A stretch of DNA of 64,000 bases, from positions 86,055,904 through 86,119,903 of the forward strand of contig OY992538.1 in the NCBI GenBank assembly GCA_963921195.1, written 5' to 3'. How positions within the stretch are numbered: the stretch's first letter is position 1; each line of letters begins with the position of its first letter. The notes beneath the pieces were generated by a model. The model was not told where the DNA came from. It was given only the letters and a program-made list of their open reading frames with translations, and did not search any database. The stretch is from Pegoplata infirma (lineage: Eukaryota > Arthropoda > Insecta > Diptera > Anthomyiidae). A program made the translations under genes and the position numbers. Positions 52,301 to 64,000 of the stretch are shown one piece after another.

Positions 52301-53030
52301 GAGAAAACATAAATGTTTTAACCTATTTTTGTGCAAGTTCATATAGTTAGGAATCATTTTGTACAATGTATGAAAACATTCGAGATTTCGCACAACGTGA
52401 GAATTTCTTAAAATACACGAAATGTTTCGTACATTGTACGAAAGAATATTTTTAATTTCACGGTAACATTTTATGTATGAAACGAAAAAATTTTGTAAAT
52501 TTAATTTCAACATTTCGTAAAACACACGAAATTTATTTGTATTTAAGATCAATAATTTGGTAAAAAAGTTAAAATTAGTTTGGATATTTACGAAAATAAT
52601 TCGTGTCCTAAATGAAATTTTTTTTATAGTTTACCGTAAAATTTCGTAGACTGCACGAAAATTGTGTGTGCTTATAGGAGTTTCGCATAAAATGATACAA
52701 TTTTTCAATTTAAATTTTTTTATTAAAAAAGAAATATAATTTTTTAAATTACTTTTTTTGTTTTTATTATACAGTGGTATGTATATTTTGGAAATTGTAG
52801 GAGACCAAAAGCGTTTAATAAAAAAGTTTTTGATATACAAAAAAAAAAGAAAAACTTAAAAAATATGGATTAAAAACATTTAAAAAGCATTGGCAAAAGT
52901 CGTACGTAGACTTTTTCGGCCACTGTATTTATTTTATATTCACATTAAGCAATTGTACTATAGTACAATAAAAGCCTTTATAAAAGCTTTTTTAAAAGCC
53001 AATTGGCACGATAACACTTTTTGTCTTACT
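52301..53030. other. Downstream AT-rich DNA with repeated TTCGTA/ACGAAA words
   Basis: Words such as CACGAAATGTTTCGTACATTG and TTTCGTAGACTGCACGAAA between 52370 and 52670 form several short inverted pairs. Probably a decayed MITE. No gene. Confidence 0.5.
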
Positions 53031-54560
53031 TTCAAAATTATTAAAAAAACAAGTGAGAGTTTGTGCCGAATCTTTGATACTAGGGTTATATAGTCGCAAT
53101 AAGAAGTCGACTTTTCGACTTTTTTCAATTTCTAAAAAGTGTTTTAATACCCTCCACTTAGTGATAGAGGGTATATGGGTGAAATCAAAAAATGTCAACC
53201 AAACCATGTAATCGTGTAATATCTCATACATGGGTTAAAATATTCGCATATTTTTTAATGTACAACGTCGTATAGACTGGCGTTCTACATAACTAACAAC
53301 AATTTGGACATTAGTTAGCTATTTTAAACAAGTTATTTTCATTTTTGTAGGCCAAATGTAAACTCCGTCGCCAGTAACAAGTTCAATTTTTAAACTTTAA
53401 CCGGTTATATCTTAAAAACTAATAACCCAAGAGCTTAATAATTGACTACATTTTTAAAGAGGGAATGTTGACGCTCTTAAAAAATATTTTTGTGTAGTCA
53501 TAACTATCTCTTTTACCCATGCAAACACGGCTTCAATTGTGTAACGATTTTTCGACACTTTTTTTAGACATTATGGAACCTGACAATTTTGTTATTTTTG
53601 ACGTATTATATTTAAATAAATAATAGGTTATTGCCCCATTTATTAAACGCGAGGCTATAAGGTATCATTTTGCATCATTGGTTTCAAGTTTGCTCATTGC
53701 ATATTAATTTCCCGGTATGAAAAGGAAATGCATAAATGAAAAATCGAAAAATGCTGTAAACTCCGTCTCCACGTTTACAACAAAACTACTTAGTGTGTAT
53801 CTGAAATATCGTCATATTTTGACGTATCTAGTTGACATCTAATGATTTTTTTTCGGAAACCAATTTCCGACAAATAGTTTTCGAAAAAACGGGCAAAAAG
53901 TGACGAAATGTAAACTCCGTCTCTGTAAACTCCGTCAACTTTTTTTTTTTTTTTGCAGATAACATTAAAAAACCTTATGTAGTTGTTAAAACCGACGCAA
54001 ATATTAACACTTGCCATTCAAAAAATTAAAAAAACTAATTTTAACAGAAATAATAATAAATTTATTTTACATTTCCTTAGAAAAATCCTATTAAAATAAA
54101 AATTAATTGTAAAATCTTTAATAACAAAAACCAGAAAAAAATCCTAATTACAAAAATTGTTAGCAATTACATAAATAAGTGTTTTAAATTACAATAAAAT
54201 GTTTTCAAAGAAAATTAAAAAAATTTAATGTATTTTTCTAAGGTGAATGTAAACTCCGTCACCAAAAAAATCATAAAATTGTCGATAAAATTTGTTTCAA
54301 ACAATTTATAGAAGAGATCTTTTATAGTTATATTAGTAGTGATGTAACATATCGATTTTAATAAAAAAATTTAACAAAAATTAAAATTTTTTGTTTGTAA
54401 AATTTTGGCTCAAAAACACTGACATTTTTTGATTTCACCCATATATAAGTTTGTCATTCCGTTTGTAACTCATCGAAATGTCGGTCTAAGACCCCATAAA
54501 GTACATATATTATTGATCCGTGATCGATTCTAACGATGTCAGTCTGTCTGTCAGTCCGTG
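53031..54560. repeat. Dispersed repeat 'A/E' copy split by a 1264-bp TIR element
   Basis: Left part 53046-53176 (GTGAGAGTTTGTGCCGAATC, TAATACCCTCCACTTAGTG) and right part 54441-54560 (TTTGTCATTCCGTTTGTAAC, ATTGATCCGTGATCGATT, CTGTCTGTCAGTCCG) are consecutive in other copies. Confidence 0.7.
53177..54440. mobile_element. TIR element, 1264 bp, with five copies of TGTAAACTCCGTC
   Basis: 21-bp perfect terminal repeats start GGGTGAAATCAAAAAATG and end in the complement; ATAT lies on both sides (53173-53176 and 54441-54444). The interior carries TGTAAACTCCGTC at 53357, 53755, 53909, 53924 and 54248, all on the + strand. No transposase frame. The superfamily is not clear to me. Confidence 0.82.
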
Positions 54561-54606
54561 GAAATGGTGATCACGGCCAAAGTATTACACATATATGACT
54601 GAGACT

Positions 54607-55637
54607 TATACCCCTATTCTAAAAATTTTGTCATCTATAATAAATAACAAAATTATAATAAAATTGAGGTGAATGACAATTATTCAAATTTGGTATTCTT
54701 GAAAATTTTGTCATAGAAAATTCATGACAAAATTGTTACACATAACAAGCAATATTTTGTTTATTTCAATATATTTTTAAAAAATATAATTAAAAAAGTG
54801 AACTAATGTTTATAAAAATTGTGGATAGGAGGCCATTGGGATGACGGGTAATCTTGGAAAGCCTTAAAGCTAAATCTGAACTGTTTTTTGTGGATGAGAG
54901 AACGTTAAAAAGTCATTTCAGATTTCTTCGCTCGTTTTGTCTTGAACTTATTCAAGATTGGAAAATTTCTTTCTTTATTAGGTTCCCTTCAGCATTTTAT
55001 TTTTATGACCACGTCTCTTACAAAAAAGTATATTCAGATGTTAGTGGAAACTCTTAATGTGAAGGGTTAATGGAAATATGGGTAGTGTTTTCAAGTTCAT
55101 AAATGAAGGAGGAGGAGAAGATAGAAATATAGGGAAGTTTGGGGAATGGTAGGAGATTGGGGAAGGTAATTAAGAGGATACGCACTCTGTGCGTATAATG
55201 TAGCACCCGGTTATTGTGATATCAAACGGGGGATCCTTTGGATAAAGGTACTTTTCAATGAATTCCATCTTGAGCACTTTATTGCACCAATATTGCAACA
55301 ATAGCACCTACCAGTCTATAATATGCACGTATTAATTTGATTTGTGACCACTTGTCCATTCCAAAGATAGGAATTGTAGTCAGGGAAATGCTATTAGAAG
55401 CTTGGCTAATGAATCCAATAATTCTTCACAAAAATTCTATCAATTTTTGTTTAATTTTTTTTATTATTTTTTATTTTTTGACAAATAAGAACGTTTACCA
55501 CATTGAGGTGAATTTAATTATTATTTTTTTGTCATTATAGGCAAAGAATACCAAAACAAATCTATAACAAAAATTATAACAGAAAATATAACAACATTTT
55601 ATGACAAAACATTTTGTTATATATTTTTATAATAGGC
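54607..55637. mobile_element. Probable TIR element, about 1 kb
   Basis: CCTATTCTAAAAATTTTGTC at the left and GACAAAACATTTTGTTATAT with TTTTTATAATAGG at the right form imperfect inverted ends. Flanking DNA on both sides is repeat 'E' (GATCACGGCCAAAGTATTA, then AAAAGTTATGAACGAAAATG). The inside has a non-repetitive part (54840-55400), possibly decayed coding sequence, with no motif I can name. Confidence 0.55.
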
Positions 55638-56340
55638 CCATTAGTTAAAAGTTATGAACGAAAATGTAAGAACACCTCGAAAGTTTTAGTACGTTCTACA
55701 TAACCTAAAAATACAAAATGCTTTAAATTGGCTGCTGGTTGGACACAGAGTGGTATTTTTACAAGTAAAACCCTATTTAAAAAAAAAAAAAATCGCGGAA
55801 TTTTTTTTTCAGCAAAAAATTTTTTCCGCAAATTTTTTTTTTTTGCAAATTTTTTTTTTTAGATTGTGGAGGGTATCGGCAAGGCCAAATTTAACTTTTT
55901 TACTTGTTTTTTTTTTAATTCAAAAAAGTAGATTTTTCGACTTTTTTTTTTAATTTAAAGTCGATTTCTGGAACTTTTGAAAGTCGAATTTTTTGACTTT
56001 TTTCGATTTTTTTCTACTTTATTATACAAAAAGTCGATTAATCGACTTTTCGACTATAGAACCCTATTTGATACCCTCCAACATTTTAAAAAAATTCATG
56101 GGCGTTTTGTTTTTGTGTTGGGCTCCCCTCGCGATAAATGTTAACTAATTTATTTACTATGCTTTTTGTACTGTATTACTTAAGTAATACAGGGGCGGAT
56201 CCAGCTCTTGGGTTTGATGGGAGAGGGGGTTTAACTCAAGATCCATTTTTGATGGTTAATTGTGTTTCACAAAAGAAGTGTGAAATAAGTCCAAAAAAGT
56301 TTGTAAATATACTTCTGAGAAAAATAGTGTTAATAGATGT
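55638..56340. repeat. Fragments of dispersed repeats 'E' and 'A'
   Basis: GAACACCTCGAAAGTTTTAG and AAATACAAAATGCTTTAAAT (as at 13740), AGTCGA-rich patches at 55920-56060, and ATACCCTCCAACATTTTAAA at 56070. CAGGGGCGGATCCAG at 56193 looks like a hAT terminus. Confidence 0.5.
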
Positions 56341-57690
56341 CTTCAGTAAAATTTAATAGCGGTTCTTTTCTTGAAACATATTAATCCTGTATCTCCAATT
56401 TTTAGCGGTCATTTTTTGTCCTTACTTCAAATACTAGAAAACCACCAAAATTTTTCATGACAAAGGCTTCGCCCAATTGTATTTATGTGTTTACACATTT
56501 TTTGTATTAATAAAATTTTTTAATATCGCGAGAAATCAAAATACAAAGTTCTATAACAAATTGTTATAATGAAAATTTTTTCTAGAATAGGGAGATCAGC
56601 CTCAACAAAATGTTATAATTCCTGAGATTTTTTTGTAAATTTTCTAAAACCCCTACACATTTTTTTTGTGTAAACGCCTATTCACATCTGAGATTGATAT
56701 CTTTATTGTGTTCGTTATGTATCAAATGTATAAAAAAACAACAAAAAGGCGTTTTCCCCCTGTTTTCTAATTTTATGTTTTATCACAAAAAATTTACTTT
56801 TGTCGATTCGTTCGTTTTGGTCTAAAAACTTTATGTTTAAGTTTTTAGCCAAATCGGACAATTTTAACCCGTGCTCCTGGGGGGTTAAAGTTTCTAGTTC
56901 AAACCAAAAAAAATTTCAGGGCAAAACTGTAACCCCCAGCGGCACAGATTAAAATTTGTAATTTAGCTAAAAACTAAAATAAAGAGAGGACCAAAACGAA
57001 CTATAATTTGCCTGGCAATTGACAAAATTTGACAAAAAGTACATTAAAATATGAATGTCGTATGTAGCAAAACAGAAATTTCAGGAGACGGTTTTAAATA
57101 TCAAATATCTTTAAAATGGCATTATTGATTCCCTTCAGATTTGGATTGAATATAGTCTGAGTATTGTATTATCATTAGCCTAAGTCAAATTTACTGTAAT
57201 ATTAATCAAAAAGGACTTATTAGCGTTTTTGCTTCCGAATATTTTTGTCGAAAAAAATTACATACGACATTCGTATTTTGAGGTAGCGATTTGTTTCTGT
57301 TTTTTTATGTATCATTAAAAGTATTGTCTCAGCTAAAATCCTTTAAAGTCAAAACTAAAAAAAAAAAAATTAAAGTTTTTATAGTAGGACCCCAACGGCT
57401 CTAAATTTTTTTGTTGATGTTAATTTTGAAGCGTAAAGGTTCAGCCCACCAATATGAAATTTTTAGTCGTTAATAACCTAATCAAGTAAAATATTAATTA
57501 AAAAAAATAAATTAAAAAATCTAAAAAAATTTATGGTTTGTATGGTAAAAAAAAAAAAATTTGAGGCAAAACTTTTACCCACCAAAGGCACGGATTAATT
57601 TTGTACGATTTGGCTAAACATTAAAACAGAGTTTTTAGACGATCGACGAAATTCGAAAAAAGTCATTATTCGTGCCACCCTAATGTGCAG
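56341..57690. other. Non-coding DNA, partly foldback-arm repeat
   Basis: 56341-56430 matches the 26-28 kb foldback arm (CTTCAGTAAAATTTAATAGC, GGTTCTTTTCTTG). The rest is AT-rich without a supported gene. Confidence 0.5.
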
Positions 57691-57840
57691 GCGGGTTCTG
57701 GCCAAATATGTTTGACCGTTTCCTTTTTGTTAGGTTCATCGCAACTCCTACAGCTGGCAGGCATAACGCAGTGCCTGGTGATCATTACAGTAAGTTTACA
57801 GAAGTTTCATCTGGTAAGTGAGAGTAACCACTGTAGCATG
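57690..57840 (-). pseudogene. LINE zinc-knuckle tail fragment
   Basis: The minus strand reads ITRHCVMPASCRSCDEPNKK then ETVKHIWPEPACTLG. The C..C......H pattern and the preceding HCVMP correspond to GHCLIG...C..C...ET..H in the 42.1-kb fragment. It is short, lacks frame further upstream and has lost the last Cys pair. Confidence 0.6.
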
Positions 57841-58115
57841 ATCATGATTCATATTGTAGCATGATCACAATCTTCTACTGATCGGACTTGTGTTATCTCT
57901 CCACATTTTAGATCGTTATGTAGATTAGATGCCTTTTTTGAAGGCTGTTAGGTATTTATTTTGAAAAAGGACAAAAATTACCTCTTAAAACGGCCGCTAG
58001 ACGGTTAACTTGGTCAAAGAAAAGAATTACCATATAGTTCTGAAACAAACATTTGAACAATTGACGTTTTATTAGACTTTCGTATTTAGTTTTAGAAAAA
58101 AAAAAAACAGTACTG

Positions 58116-58814
58116 CACTCAAAAAATTATGTTAGTAAAATCAACTGAAAATGTCAGTTAAAATAACTACTTTGTAAGTTGTTTTGGGGTCAACTACTTT
58201 TTCAGTTAAATCAACTAACAATGTCAGTTATTTTAACTGACAAAAAACAACTGACTTATGTAGTAAAAACTACTAACATTTGTAGTCAAAACAACTAAAA
58301 TGTAGTAAAAATAAAATAATCAATATATAATTTTTTTTTTTAAATTTTTTCAGAAAAAAATTTTTTTTTTTTAAAAAAATTGTGAAAAATAAAAAAAACG
58401 AAAATTTATTTTTATTTTTTGAAAAAATACTTAAACATTTTTTCAGATAATTTTTTTTTTCAAAAAAATTTTCAGAAAAAAAATTGAAGACCAAAATTTT
58501 TCAAAGTTTTTTTTTTTTTTTAAAAAGTTGTGAAAAATAAAAGAAAAGAAAATATATTTTTATTTTTTGTAAAAAAAAATATACTTAAAAATTTTTTCAG
58601 AGATAAAAACAATAAAATTAACTACTTTAAATTACTGTTACTACAGCACAGTACTTATTTGTTAGTTGTTCAAAAAAACTATTTAAAATAACTAACAGAA
58701 ATAGTTGTTTGATATTTTTCAAACAAAAACAACTGACTTTGTAGTTGAAAACAACTAACTACTGTAAAATATATAAACAACTTACATGTAGTAACTTACA
58801 TAATTTTCTGAGTG
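58116..58814 (+). mobile_element. CACTCAAAAAATTATG MITE, 699 bp, complete copy
   Basis: The ends are CACTCAAAAAATTATG and CATAATTTTCTGAGTG. The interior is a set of GTTGTTTT / AAAACAAC and AACTGAC / GTCAGTT repeats, inverted about a T/A-rich centre. TG follows on both sides, so the target duplication is at most 2 bp. Other copies: 34793-35339 (inverted) and 63494 to the end. Confidence 0.85.
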
Positions 58815-59004
58815 TGCTTTAAATAACAGTTAAGTGGTTAATATGTTTCAAAAAAAGTACCACCATACAAGTTTACTAAAAACATCCAACCATGTTTTAA
58901 AGCGCAGATGTGCATTTACCATAGTTTTTTTTAAATGTATTTCAAAAAGTTAAATTAAATTTAAATTTTTAAACTATAGTGGACCATAAAAAAAATCGAA
59001 CTAA

Positions 59005-59298
59005 GGCCGCTGTTCCAAAAAAAGTAACTCACATAAAAAATGTGAAAATGAAAATTTCCAATTTTTTTTGGTGTTCTAGATTTCTCATCCGATTTTTTTT
59101 TTTCGCTTTGTTTCACATAAATAAAATTTGGTGAAAGTAAAACGAATGCACTTTTTTCCTTATAATTTTTTAAGTTTTAATTATTCGATTTCAACTTTGA
59201 ATGAAAACGTGATCAACAAAACACTAAACTTGATTTCATGTGATTCGGAAATTTTCATGTGAATTAAAAAGTTGTGAAAGACAGAAAGAACATTGGCC
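59005..59298 (-). mobile_element. Second copy of the 290-bp GGCC-ended TIR element
   Basis: It starts GGCCGCTGTTCC and ends AGAACATTGGCC; the reverse of 10202-10491 with about 10% difference. Confidence 0.8.
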
Positions 59299-59310
59299 TT
59301 ACTTTGTAAA

Positions 59311-59465
59311 ACCCTTAAGGCCTCTACAGACGATTCAATATTATGCTCAATCTGCATGTATTTTTTTCAGTACAATATTTCATACAGTATTTTTATGTAT
59401 GCCATTTGTGGGTAAACGTCACAAATATTGTACATAATATTGCGTCGTCTGTAGGTACCTTTAGG
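59311..59465. mobile_element. Short TIR element, about 155 bp
   Basis: AAGGCCTCTACAGACGATTC and AATATTATG at the left are mirrored by CATAATATTGCGTCGTCTGT and AGGTACCTTT. Confidence 0.8.
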
Positions 59466-60420
59466 CAGTTTTGTTTATCCTCTGGTAAACTTTCATTTTA
59501 CATTGGATTTATTGATGGTGATGACCCAAAACAATTTAGCTGCTGAGCTACTAGTTTCCAGTTTACCATGTGTTAAAATCTTCAGCCGGATCCTAAGCAA
59601 GTCTGTGAATACGGTGGCTTTAAAAATAGTATATAAAATTCAAAATTTTATCAAAATAATTAAGTCCAAAAAGATATTTTTGAAACTACCGTAAATTTGT
59701 TTTTCTTTTTATTTATTATTACTTTATTAAATATTATCGCCCGTAGTCATAACAAAAAACGGGTGACTATCATCGAGCTACTAACTTTTTCAAACACAAT
59801 TTTCTGAAAGGGAAAGCTTGCCCTCGATGTTAGGCACTTTTATCTTCATTATAATGATAAAACGAGTACCTTTTAACAAGAGCATATATTTCCTTTATTG
59901 AAAATTGCTAGTAAAAAAGTTAGCAGCTCAATGATAGCCACTCGTTTTTTTGTTATAAATACGGGTGAATGTTTTCACCATTTGCACAAAAATCCCAATT
60001 CATTCATATAAAACAAAATATAAAAAGTTTAAATTTTTAATTAGTAAAATATTTTTAGTGTTGTTTAATTAATTCATCAAGATACAATAATAATTTTAAT
60101 AACAAAATATACATACAAAATTAAATGAATAAAACTATAGTTATTGTTACATATTTTAAAAGAAAAAAAAAACAAATAATAATGTTTAAACCTGCTTAAA
60201 AATTTATACATTAACAAATTTCTTATTCATATAAAATAAATTTAAACTATATTTATGTGTAAAATAATAACCATTAAATTGTTTACGGATTTGCAAAAAA
60301 CAAAAAAATACAAAATGATTTATAAAAACATCATAAATAAACAAATGCCATCCTTGTAAATAATTATATTGATAAAAAAAAGCATTCCAAATAATATTGT
60401 TTTCACTTGAGGGAATATTG
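59466..60420. other. No recognised gene or repeat
   Basis: 59715-59965 has an inverted pair around CGTAGTCATAACAAAAAACG and CACTCGTTTTTTTGTTATAA; the rest is AT-rich. Confidence 0.5.
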
Positions 60421-60424
60421 CATT

Positions 60425-62640
60425 AGAGTGGCATTTTTTCTTCAACATCTGATTTTTCTAAGAGTCCGGGAAAATTTTATTCAACTAGACGTAAAAATTA
60501 TGCGTGCAGACGGTGATCAAAGTTTTGGATTTTTAAAAATTAAAAAAAATATATAAAATCGGTCGAATGGTTTTTGAGATATCGCTATTTAAAAAATGTT
60601 CGGGTTTTTCCTACGGTCTTGCGATACAACATATTTATACATTTTGATGCGCTGAACACAAGTATCAAAAAAATTTTAAATTAAAAATCTGTCGAACAGC
60701 TTTCGAGATATCCTTGACCCTTTCATAGACCTTGAGACAAACTTTCATTTTAAATTAGTTTGAGCCAGATCCGATCACTTAAACCCTTTTGGTTTTTTAG
60801 AAATTTTTCACCAAAAACTCTAAACTTTGACGGAAGGGTGTCATGGGTTAAAATACTCTAATTTAAATTCTGATTAATTTTTATTAAAAAATAAAAATTG
60901 TTTTATTCGACCTTTAAAATATTATATTTTGAGGATGTTTATTCTGGCTCGAGGTCATTATTTTCTTTACTTATTAAAACCATGATATTCTCATAGCATA
61001 ATTTTTCAAGAAAATTATTTTTTTTTTTAATTTATTTATGTTGATCATTTTTGCAAGACTTAATCGACACGCGTTTCGGAATTTGTCAAGATTCCATTGT
61101 CAAGATTATTTAGCAAAAATAGAAACGATTTACTACAAAGTAGTTAAAACAAAAAAAAAATAATTCTCTTGAAAAATTATGCTATGAGAATATCATGGTT
61201 TTAATTAGTTAAGAAAATAATGACCTCGAGCCAGAATAAACATCCTCAAAATATAATATTTTAAAGGTCGAATAAAACAATTTTTATTTTTTAATAAAAA
61301 TTAATCAGAATTTGAACATAATGGTTGACACGCCATGTGATGAATAACCCTAATATGGAGTATTTCTCACAACAACAACACAAATAACATATTATTGTAG
61401 TCCATTGGACTATCATATGTAAAATTGTTTTAAATATTTTTGTTGGTTATTGACAATCGTTGCCTTATTAGTATGGTACAATTTCTTAGTCTTTCTAATT
61501 CTCATTGTGAATAGAGGCGAATATGTATTAATATTCTAGTTTGTGCACAAACGATTTGTCATTGGACTCGTTTGCTACTTTGTAGTAAATCGTTTCTATT
61601 TTTGCTAAATAATCTTGACAGCGACGTATCCAGGAGTTTGAAAAGGGAGGGCCCAACTCAAGATTTTTTTTAACCACAATGTAATAAAAAAATTTCTTGA
61701 AATTACAGCATTTTTCTATACCAACAACATAAAAAATGCCTCAAAATTTGTGAATTTTTCTAGAGAAAAATTCCGGGCCCCCTGGGCCCCCCCCCCCTGA
61801 ATACGTTCATGAATCTTGACAATGGAATCTTGACAAATTCCGAAACACGTGTCGATTTAGTCTTGCAAAAATGACCAACATAAATAAATTTAAAACAAAA
61901 AAAAAAATAATTTTCTTGAAAAATTATGCTATGAGAATATCATGGTTTTAATTAGTAAAGAAAATAATGACCTCGAGCCAGAATAAACATCCTCAAAATA
62001 CTCTAATTTAGTTCAAAATAATTTTAAATGAAAGTTTGTCTCAAACTCTATGAAATAGTCAAGGAAAAAAATCTGAGACTTTTTTTAAAAAAAAATCTTG
62101 AATGTAGGAAAAACACGCCATTTTCAGAAATTTTTTTACAAAATTCAAATAGCGATGTCTCAAAATCCGCTCTGCCGATTTTATTTTTTTTTGATATTCG
62201 TATTTAGCATGCCAAAATTAATAAAAAAAATAATTTATCGCAAGATATTTTTTTATTTTTCGTTGTTTAAAAATTCTAAATAATGGTGGAAAATTTTCAA
62301 AAAACCGAATCTTGAATCAAAGAGGGCCTAGGGGTAAAATTATAGTATTTTTTTTATCAAATTAAGTTTAAATGAAAGAGTGTCTCAAGCTCTATGAAAG
62401 CTTTAAAGGAAAGAAAGAAATTTTGATATTTAAAAAAAAAAAACCTTGAACGTAAAAAGACTTCTTTATTTTGCAAATTTCAAATAGTGATATCTCGAAA
62501 ACCATTCGGCCGATTTTAAAAATTGTTTGATATTCGCGTGCCTCGCATAAAAAAAATATAATGTATCGCAAGACAAACGTATTTTTTTTTTAATTTTTAA
62601 AAACTTAAAACCTTGATTGCCGGGCGCTATTAACTCCGAT
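60425..62640. mobile_element. Large compound foldback structure
   Basis: 60700-60770 (CCTTGACCCTTTCATAG, GAGACAAACTTTCATTTTAA) is mirrored at 62010-62060 and again at 62370-62420. Inside, 60935-61135 (GATGTTTATTCTGGCTCGAG, GAATTTGTCAAGATTCCATT) is mirrored at 61160-61255 and at 61820-62003. The inner block is bracketed by AAAATACTCTAATTTA at about 60851 and 61996. No gene. Confidence 0.65.
61620..61812. mobile_element. hAT-type MITE, 193 bp
   Basis: The exact 8-bp duplication ATCTTGAC lies at 61612-61619 and 61813-61820. The ends AGCGACGTATCCAGG and TGAATACGTTCATGA are imperfect inverted repeats. It contains GGGCCCCCTGGG- and C-rich sequence near 61780. Confidence 0.8.
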
Positions 62641-63493
62641 TGGACTCAAATTTGCACCACATAAGTTTTAGGCCTAGGAAAATAAAAATATGCCCGGATT
62701 TTCAAAATCGAAAGAAAAATGTTTTTACCATAAAAAAACAAAATTCCGGTCTAATATTGCATATGAGATATGGAAAGTTTATTCTGTGATATATGAGGTA
62801 AGTTAATGTGACATTTTATAGATAACACTTTGCAAGAAATTTGTGGTCATCAAGTGTATCTTGAATGAGACCAAATAAAATTAAGTAAATATACTGCCAG
62901 TACTACAACACCCAAAGGGTTTTGAAAACTAACCAGAGAAGTATTCCAACCCTCATGAATTGATTTGCCTGAAACTTAAATTACACTGCGTGACAAAACT
63001 AACCACTATTTTAGAAAACAAGAGGTACGACCATCATTTCAATATATTTCGGACATGCTGAATCGAATGGCGTACTCCGTTTTTCGATGTATGGTACAGT
63101 TTTCTTGTAAAATGTCATTAAAGATTGGCTGATTTTCAGCTGCTTTTTTAACAAAAAAAATTCCAAAGCTAATGATTTTTAAATTTTATGGCATGGAAAA
63201 CAAAGATATAACTTGTAGCAATATTTCTAATATAAATTTGGTTTAAAGCTTTTCATCTTAACCCCTTTAATTCGCGGATTTCTTCATTTTTTTAAGTTTT
63301 CGCGAAATTAACCGCTTAATTGGTCTCTGATAAAAAACTTGCATTTTGTGGATCATAAAGGCGTCCATGACACTACGAATAGTGGACAAAAAACATCAAT
63401 GTTATATGGACCATCATGAAGAAAATCGCGAAAAACCGTTTTTTTGTATATGGCAGCATCACTTTAGGAGATGATTTGTGGCTTCATCTTTTA
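62641..63493. other. No recognised gene
   Basis: 62938-62985 is an end fragment of the 14615-15167 element; from 62986 ACTGCGTGACAAAACTAACC begins another unclassified sequence. No coding signal. Confidence 0.5.
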
Positions 63494-64000
63494 GTACACT
63501 CAAAAAATTATGTTAGTAAAATCAACTGAAAATGTCAGTTAAAATAACTACTTTGTAAGTTGTTTTGGGGTCAACTACTTTTTCAGTTAAATCAACTAAC
63601 AATGTTAGTTATTTTAACTGACAAAAAACAACTGACTCATGTAGTAAAAACTACTTACATTTTTAGTCAAAACAACTAAAATGTAGTAAAAATAAAATAA
63701 TCAATATATAATTTTTTTTTTCAAAAAAAAAAAAATTTAAGACCAAATTTTTTCCAAGTTTTTTTTTTTAAAGTTATGAAAAATAAAAAAAAAACGAAAA
63801 TTTATTTTTATTTTTTGGAAAAAATCTTTGAAAAATTTTCAGAGATAAAAAAATAAAATCAACTACTTTTAATAACTGTTACTACATCACAGTACTTTTT
63901 TGTTAGTTGTTCAAAAAAACGACTTAAAATAACTAACAGAAATAGTTGTTTGATATTTTTCATACAAAAACAACTGACTTTGTAGTTAAAAACAACCAAC
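63494..64000 (+). mobile_element. CACTCAAAAAATTATG MITE, copy running off the window
   Basis: CACTCAAAAAATTATGTTAG onward matches 58116 base for base over long stretches. The right end lies outside. Confidence 0.85.

Noticed and set aside
54854..55057. Possible transposase relic of 67 codons inside the 1-kb TIR element
   Set aside because: No recognisable catalytic motif; length too short to judge.
55150..55450. Minus-strand similarity to the VGAIDCTH motif of Harbinger transposases
   Set aside because: Only three or four residues agree, with a stop close by; not enough to support.

Overview
The window looks like intronic and flanking DNA of a higher (calyptrate, probably blow-fly-like) dipteran. 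It is very AT-rich, has large introns with GT/AG borders, and is packed with MITEs, foldback elements and the dipteran dispersed repeats whose ends read TATACCCTCCAAC and which carry GGAC/GTCC runs. The species is an inference from style and gene content.

One host gene dominates: Vha44, subunit C of the V1 sector of the vacuolar H+-ATPase, on the + strand. Eight constitutive coding exons lie at 15939-16070, 20050-20203, 36273-36459, 36532-36630, 47562-47817, 47937-48034, 51169-51310 and 51392-51490. Joined, they give 388 residues with every splice phase consistent. Two further exons (29915-31016 and about 33496-33653) fit in phase between exons 2 and 3. They would add a 420-residue Ser/His/Asn/Thr-rich, low-complexity segment, making an isoform of about 808 residues. 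No other host gene was recognised; non-coding 5' exons were not found.

Layout. 1-15.9 kb: upstream DNA or a 5' intron with a truncated 1.7-kb palindrome, a 2.07-kb hAT-type foldback element, hAT MITEs, dispersed repeats and a 2.4-kb satellite array. 16-20 kb: intron 1 with two long dispersed repeats. 20.2-36.3 kb: intron 2 with nested insertions, a second foldback, the alternative exons and a second array of the same satellite. 36.6-47.6 kb: intron 4, with a hAT MITE and a nearly intact RTE-like LINE (38.66-45.26 kb). The LINE is split inside its endonuclease domain by a 3246-bp TIR transposon with 3-bp target duplications. That transposon holds the remains of an uncharacterised transposon-type gene and a tRNA-like segment inside each TIR. 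48-51.2 kb: intron 6, with more repeats and a hAT element. 51.5-64 kb: 3' UTR, then downstream repeat-rich DNA with no recognisable host gene.

The gene acts alone here. All other coding sequence is mobile-element derived and mostly broken. The main interest is the chimeric transposon inside the LINE, the large in-phase alternative cassette of Vha44, and the layered record of insertions, many datable relative to each other by intact target duplications.
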